From positions 247,001 through 311,000 of the forward strand of contig VCJN01001862.1 in NCBI GenBank assembly GCA_006384855.1: a stretch of DNA of 64,000 nt, read 5' to 3'. The notes below the pieces were generated by a model that saw only the letters and a list, made by a program, of their open reading frames with translations, searched no databases and was not told the origin of the DNA. A program made the translations under genes and the position numbers. The DNA comes from Tetraselmis striata. Lineage: Eukaryota; Chlorophyta; Chlorodendrophyceae; Chlorodendrales; Chlorodendraceae. Shown here piece after piece: positions 59,701-64,000 of this stretch; position 1 is the first letter of the stretch; each line of letters starts with the position of its first letter.

Positions 59701-60233
59701 GCCAACAGAGGCGGGAACCGCCATGGTAGTACTGGATATATGGCGGGCCGATGTACTACCTAACGTAGCGCTACAGTAGTCACAGCTGGTCGTAGTAATA
59801 GTCTCGTAGTCGCTACTGGTTTTCTTGTTATTACACCCGCGCCGAGTACAGGTAGGACAAGGATTACTCGCACTACACACAGGTACGAGCAGCACGACGG
59901 GTACTCGGCAGTATCAGAATAAAAAACGACAAGGAAACCCTACAGGGTAGCGCTAAAATGCTCGTACTGGTAGGGGTGCCTGAACCGTATAAAACTGCCG
60001 CGCCGCTGGTGGTACTGGTTTGGATTACAAAAGCATAAGCAACAAGAGACTACGGCGTAGTACAACGTTACGGGCAACTTCAATAAAGCTGCCAGAAGCC
60101 CACGCGGGAATGAGCACCGCCTCCGTCCTCATGTCTTAAGTCTTGTGGAGTTGGCGGCGCGACCCACACCGCTGCGCACAGGCGCGCATGCGGAGTCATC
60201 ACCGTGAAGTGCGGACCGACGGGCGAAGAACCG

Positions 60234-60335
60234 CTGGTGGTACAAGTCACTGTAACAGTAATACAGGCGTCTCGTACGCGAGAGACCCGGGTTCGAATCC
60301 TGGCCGATGTATTTCGGAAATATCGGCCCGGCGTG
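60234..60335 (+). repeat. tRNA-related SINE-like fragment
   Basis: A perfect pol III B box (GGGTTCGAATCC, 60,289-60,300) sits in a T-arm-like hairpin CCGGG...CCTGG. An A-box-like TGGTACAAG lies 52 nt upstream, and a second hairpin CCGATGTATTTC/GGAAATATCGG follows. The anticodon arm and acceptor stem of a true tRNA cannot be formed. Confidence 0.4.
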
Positions 60336-61383
60336 TCCCGGGTTTACTCGGTTGATGCATTAGCCCTTCGGGGTTCGAATGAGGCAATGGTCTACTGGCT
60401 ATGCCAGACCTACGACTGCAGTTGGCGCACGAGGTCAAGTGCTGGGGCGGCTTCGGCCGATGTCCCGGGGCGAACTTTACAGGCGTCAGAAGCAATGAAC
60501 GGGTGCGTCGTAATCCGTGCGCATGCCTGCACGCCACATGTCGCCAAACTGATTGCCACCCTGTGGGCATGTAGCGACATCCTGAATCCTTAAATGTATC
60601 CTCATCTTTCCTCGAGCCAGCCGCCCCTACTGGTAGTACACCTGTCCACAAAGGTCTTGCCCCCCTTGTCAAGCATCAATTGTACATTGGCCCATTATGA
60701 GCCCTCACCTTCGTTTCCGGCCGCGCCCTTCCATGTGTCATACGTGAACACGACATCATGCGTGGGGGGAACCTTAAGTGGCGTTTGTTGGGCTCTCGTT
60801 GTAAATGCCATACGTGTGTGTGTGTGTGTGTCATTGTTCAGGGTTAGTAATGAATTTGATACCCCATTGTCACAAGGGCACGAACTTTTATATCGCACGT
60901 ATATGCGTTCTATATGTACGGATGCACGCCAAGAGATAGCTCTACCATCGTAGAGCACATTCACAAAGGCGCGCTCTCCCCACCGTCGGCATGCAAGCAA
61001 GTGAGCAGTTCCCCCAAAACGGCCAATACTGCGATAAAGGCTTGCTCAAAAGCCAGATCACCTACAGCTGCTGTCCGCATTCAATGCGCCCTTGGTAGAT
61101 CGGGGCTTCACCCCATACTGCGTAGAGGTGCAGCCCCCGAGTCAGCGGGTGGGTCCATATGGTCACCTGCTAGGGAATCGTCCAGGGTATGTGGTAGGGC
61201 CGGCCATCAATACGCTCCCATATTTTGTTGTTAGGCTGCGCCTAGCGGGCCCCTAAGCGGGGAAAATCCGCCTGCGCGGGGCGAGTACATAGCCTTTTTA
61301 TCGGGATGCCGGTCGCGCGGTAAGCCACTGTACTAGGGTATGTAGGAGAACCTAGAAATGTTTGCATCGGGCCCCCCCTACCC
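60336..61383. other. No gene recognised
   Basis: Another GGGGTTCGAATGAGG (60,369-60,383) resembles a degenerate B box. A short (GT)n lies at 60,812-60,831. Nothing coding is supported. Confidence 0.35.
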
Positions 61384-61480
61384 CCCTCGGTTATATTTCC
61401 ACCGAGGGGCCCAGCAGGGTTCGAACCTGCGCAGAGCGTAATCACGAGCGTAACAGGCAGGCCCCCCCTTCCGCCACCTA
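61384..61480 (-). repeat. Second tRNA-related SINE-like fragment
   Basis: On the minus strand GCAGGTTCGAACCCTGC (61,414-61,430) is a T-arm/B-box unit, followed by TGGGCC and a hairpin CCTCGGTGGAAATATAACCG(AGG). The order B box, GG/CC, hairpin with GGAAATAT is the same as in the fragment at 60.3 kb. Confidence 0.4.
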
Positions 61481-61720
61481 TCACATCTCAAGCAGTTGAC
61501 GAATATTCTAAGTTGATTATATCATAAAAATGCGCCACTGTACCACTCGGCGGTCGGCGCCGCCGGTGCTGACGTGGCGATATGGACAGATACGTACGGG
61601 TCAAGACTTTCGAGGGGGACTGTAGTCGCACAATTAATGCGATGGCGTACGGTGGACCCATACACCATACATGTAGCGTTGGTGAAATGCTACATCTTGC
61701 CAAATGCAAATGCATTACAT

Positions 61721-61950
61721 TGTTCTAAACGTGTTTTGTTATGGGGTTTCCTACTAACGGCTCTAAACTATCCTAGTGCGACCCGTACGGTCTTTAGTGG
61801 TTTCAAGCGGTTAGTTAAGTAACTGATACCATCGGGTTTTGGAACGGGCTGCCCCATCGCCCGCGAGCCCTGCGCTCCCGGCCGGGGAGTTGCTTAGGAC
61901 AGCCACCAGCAGCTCGTTTGCCATCTTCCAGCTCGCTGCCTTGGGCAGCG
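61721..61950 (+). repeat. Diverged relative of the DIRS-type terminal repeat
   Basis: TGTTCTAAAC...TTATGGGGTTTCC here (61,721-61,752) parallels TGTTTTAAAC...TTATGGGGTTTCC at the start of A1/A2 (31,599 and 34,495). About 170 nt later GCCATCTTCCAG..CGCTGC..GCAGCG parallels the 3' end of A1/A2. Order and approximate spacing are kept, which suggests the left end of a related element continuing past the window. Confidence 0.45.
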
Positions 61951-64000
61951 CCTTCGCGTATTTGTGCGCGCGAGGGTCAGTGAGGATGAACAACTCCGCA
62001 CCGAGGTTCATCCACCCGGTAGTGAGTCGTCGTGCCGCGCACATGCGTTAAACATCACGCAGCGACAGACACCCCCTCGGTAGTGTGGTTTTCCCTACTC
62101 GTGCGCCCGAGGTCGTTTTCCGAGTTTTACCTTGGCTTTCCTGCTCGGACGTTTTCGGGTAGCAATGCGCACGGCAAAGAATTGGAGCTAGGGGATCCCC
62201 GTTGGGGGGGTTTAACCTCAGCACCCGAGGTCGAGTCGCAGTGCATGCCTTCGGGGCTCTCGCAGTGGAGCGCCCTCTCGCAGTAGTCAACTCTTGAGGT
62301 TTAGGTGAGGTGGACGCGCTCGGCACCATGGCCGCTGCTCGTCAGGGTTGTCAACGACGACAACTACGCCACCGCAACAAATCGGCGCGGACAGAGGAGG
62401 ACGTCCGTGTCGTTGGGTCGACCATTTGTTGTCCCGCAAGACACGGCAACCCGGTCCGCGTGTCCTCGCAGCAGGGCGTCGTGGCATCAACGATCGTTGC
62501 ATGCTGTGGTTTTCCGGAACTACTCGCGTAATTGGTCTGTTACTACGGGGGTGGCGCCGCTCATGCGCCGGTGTTTTGAGAGGGCTCGTTGCCCTTGCCC
62601 CAATCATGCTTCAGCAACGTTTGTTGTGATCACAGTGGGAGGCGTTTGTGCGGCTCGTGCCGATGCGTCTCCGACGCCTCCTACTGCAACGTCGTCGTCA
62701 CAAGGACCACGACAACATGAAGCTGCCCGCCGGGGGGCAGCTCTACCACCTAGCGTGCCTAGCGTCTCGTGGTGTACGTAACTACCCCTGGCCAACTCGG
62801 GGTTTGGGACTTCGGCGACCGTCGCCGATGCAGCAGCAGCGGCCGCTTTGTCATCACCCGTCATTGGCATCGTTACGGGCTGGCATAGGCTACAAGGGCC
62901 TCTACGCCGGCCAACCCGCTTCCAACGTCACGGCAACGCATATGTGACAACACGAGCTGCCCGCCGGGAGACAGCTCCGCCCCCTAACGCGACTTGTGCG
63001 TTTCGTGGCATTATCCTAAGCCTGCGCTTTGTGGGGTGGTCAGCAGCCGTCGCTGGTGCTGCAACAGCGGCCGGCTCATCGCTCTCCGCGTAGAAAGAAC
63101 CGCGGCGACAGCTTACCGAGTCGGCGGGTCTTCTGCGACGTCGCCGACAACCGCCGACCCCGACACACCTAAGAGCCGGTACGACATGACCACTGACACA
63201 GAGTCCCACGTTCCCGCACCCCTCAGCGTTGTGCGTTTCACCCGCCGCGCTTCGCACAAGGGGGCGAAACAACCACCGATGGTGATGGCATCAGCATTAC
63301 ATCGCTGACATCGCGCGGTGTTGCGTGTCCACCCCTCGAAACGTGCATCGCCAGTACAATTACATAGTTACCATCGCGTCGGGTACAGCGTACCGATACT
63401 TCACCTGCTTGTACGCGCAGCTGTACTCGTGCTACTGGTGCATGTGCCGCTGCTTTGGTGGGCGCTCGTCGCCAACTTGGCCACTTCTACCCCTGCTTCT
63501 ACTGGCCTGCATTTCCGGCTCGTGCCGCACGCCACAATGGCGCGCGGCCACTGCTATAGGGCGCTGTCGGGGGACGGCGCCTTAATTCCGCGACACGTCC
63601 GGCCTATGTCATGCCGGCGTCAACATCTCATGTCCGCGTCTGATGCACCTGCGCGTCGATCGAGCACAACACTTCCCGCGGTAACCCGTACGCTATTGCG
63701 TAAACTGCCCGAATATAAGATCCGATATGCGGTTCGCGCCGTTGGTACGGTGTGCACCTTCGGCAACGCGATGCGCACATCGCGCGGCCCAGTGCCCATG
63801 CTCTAGCCTCTAGCAAGCCCGGGACTGTCAACCACCGACACCGATCTCCGTGGCGACGACCCCGCAGAAACCGATCTGAGCCGTGCCCCAAGCATAAACT
63901 TTGCACCGATGGCACAGGCTCCGTCGGACTAGCTAGGGAGAAACGTACACTATTTATGCCTTTTATTTTGGCTAAACTGCCTTTCTATCCGAGCGGTTTT
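61951..64000. other. Unassigned region, possibly interior of a related recombinase element
   Basis: Open frames up to 162 codons occur on both strands without recognisable motifs. Short blocks such as GCCC(G)CCGGGxGxCAGCTC recur at 62,727 and 62,960. I see no supported gene. Confidence 0.3.

Noticed and set aside
60234-60310. A functional tRNA gene
   Set aside because: B box is perfect, but no acceptor stem or proper anticodon arm can be formed.

Overview
The window is nuclear DNA of a eukaryote, most likely a chlamydomonadalean (volvocine-type) green alga. The evidence is many short exons with GT-AG and occasional GC-AG introns, strong third-position GC in exons, TGTAA polyadenylation-type signals 120-135 nt or less after three stop codons, a pherophorin-like Pro/Ser linker, GCC2/GCC3 cysteine repeats, abundant (GT)n and poly(C)/poly(G) tracts, and tyrosine-recombinase (DIRS/TOC1-like) and hAT transposons. 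No genus can be named from the sequence alone. Exon models are mine, built by hand from splice sites, phase and family resemblance; they are not confirmed by transcripts.

Layout. 0-0.94 kb: 5' end of a minus-strand gene running off the left edge (proline-rich, unknown). 1-14.6 kb: transposon-rich block with a long inverted repeat (1.71-2.18 kb), a decayed reverse-transcriptase/RNase H relic (4.1-5.3 kb, minus), a complete hAT element with 10-bp TIRs and 8-bp target duplication (5,675-10,026), a second RT relic (10.87-11.23 kb, minus) and local repeats. 14.8-24.07 kb (+): a 13-exon receptor-like gene, LRR ectodomain, Pro/Ser-rich linker, REJ-like region, one membrane helix, cytoplasmic ankyrin repeats. 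25.9-28.07 kb (+): secreted GCC2/GCC3 cysteine-rich protein. 29.2-30.45 kb (-): broken DsbA/2-hydroxychromene-2-carboxylate isomerase-like remnant. 31.6-34.8 kb (+): DIRS-type element with split direct repeats, gag-like ORFs and a tyrosine recombinase but no RT. 35.35-48.12 kb (+): an 18-exon gene whose first five exons read as a BAR domain and whose later exons read as exocyst subunit Sec6. 48.24-50.63 kb: a second, dead tyrosine-recombinase element between 260-bp direct repeats. 51.19-59.13 kb (-): a 19-exon gene for a membrane receptor with a periplasmic-binding-protein/ANF-type ectodomain and a cytoplasmic class I cyclic-nucleotide phosphodiesterase. 59.3-64 kb: repeats, tRNA-like SINE candidates and a relative of the DIRS-type terminal repeat.

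Together, two unusual single-pass receptors (LRR-REJ-ankyrin and ligand-binding PDE) and a membrane-tethering protein (BAR plus Sec6) lie among mobile DNA. The receptor phosphodiesterase is the strongest candidate for a little-described system: a ligand-binding ectodomain coupled in one chain to cAMP/cGMP breakdown, the mirror image of animal receptor guanylyl cyclases.
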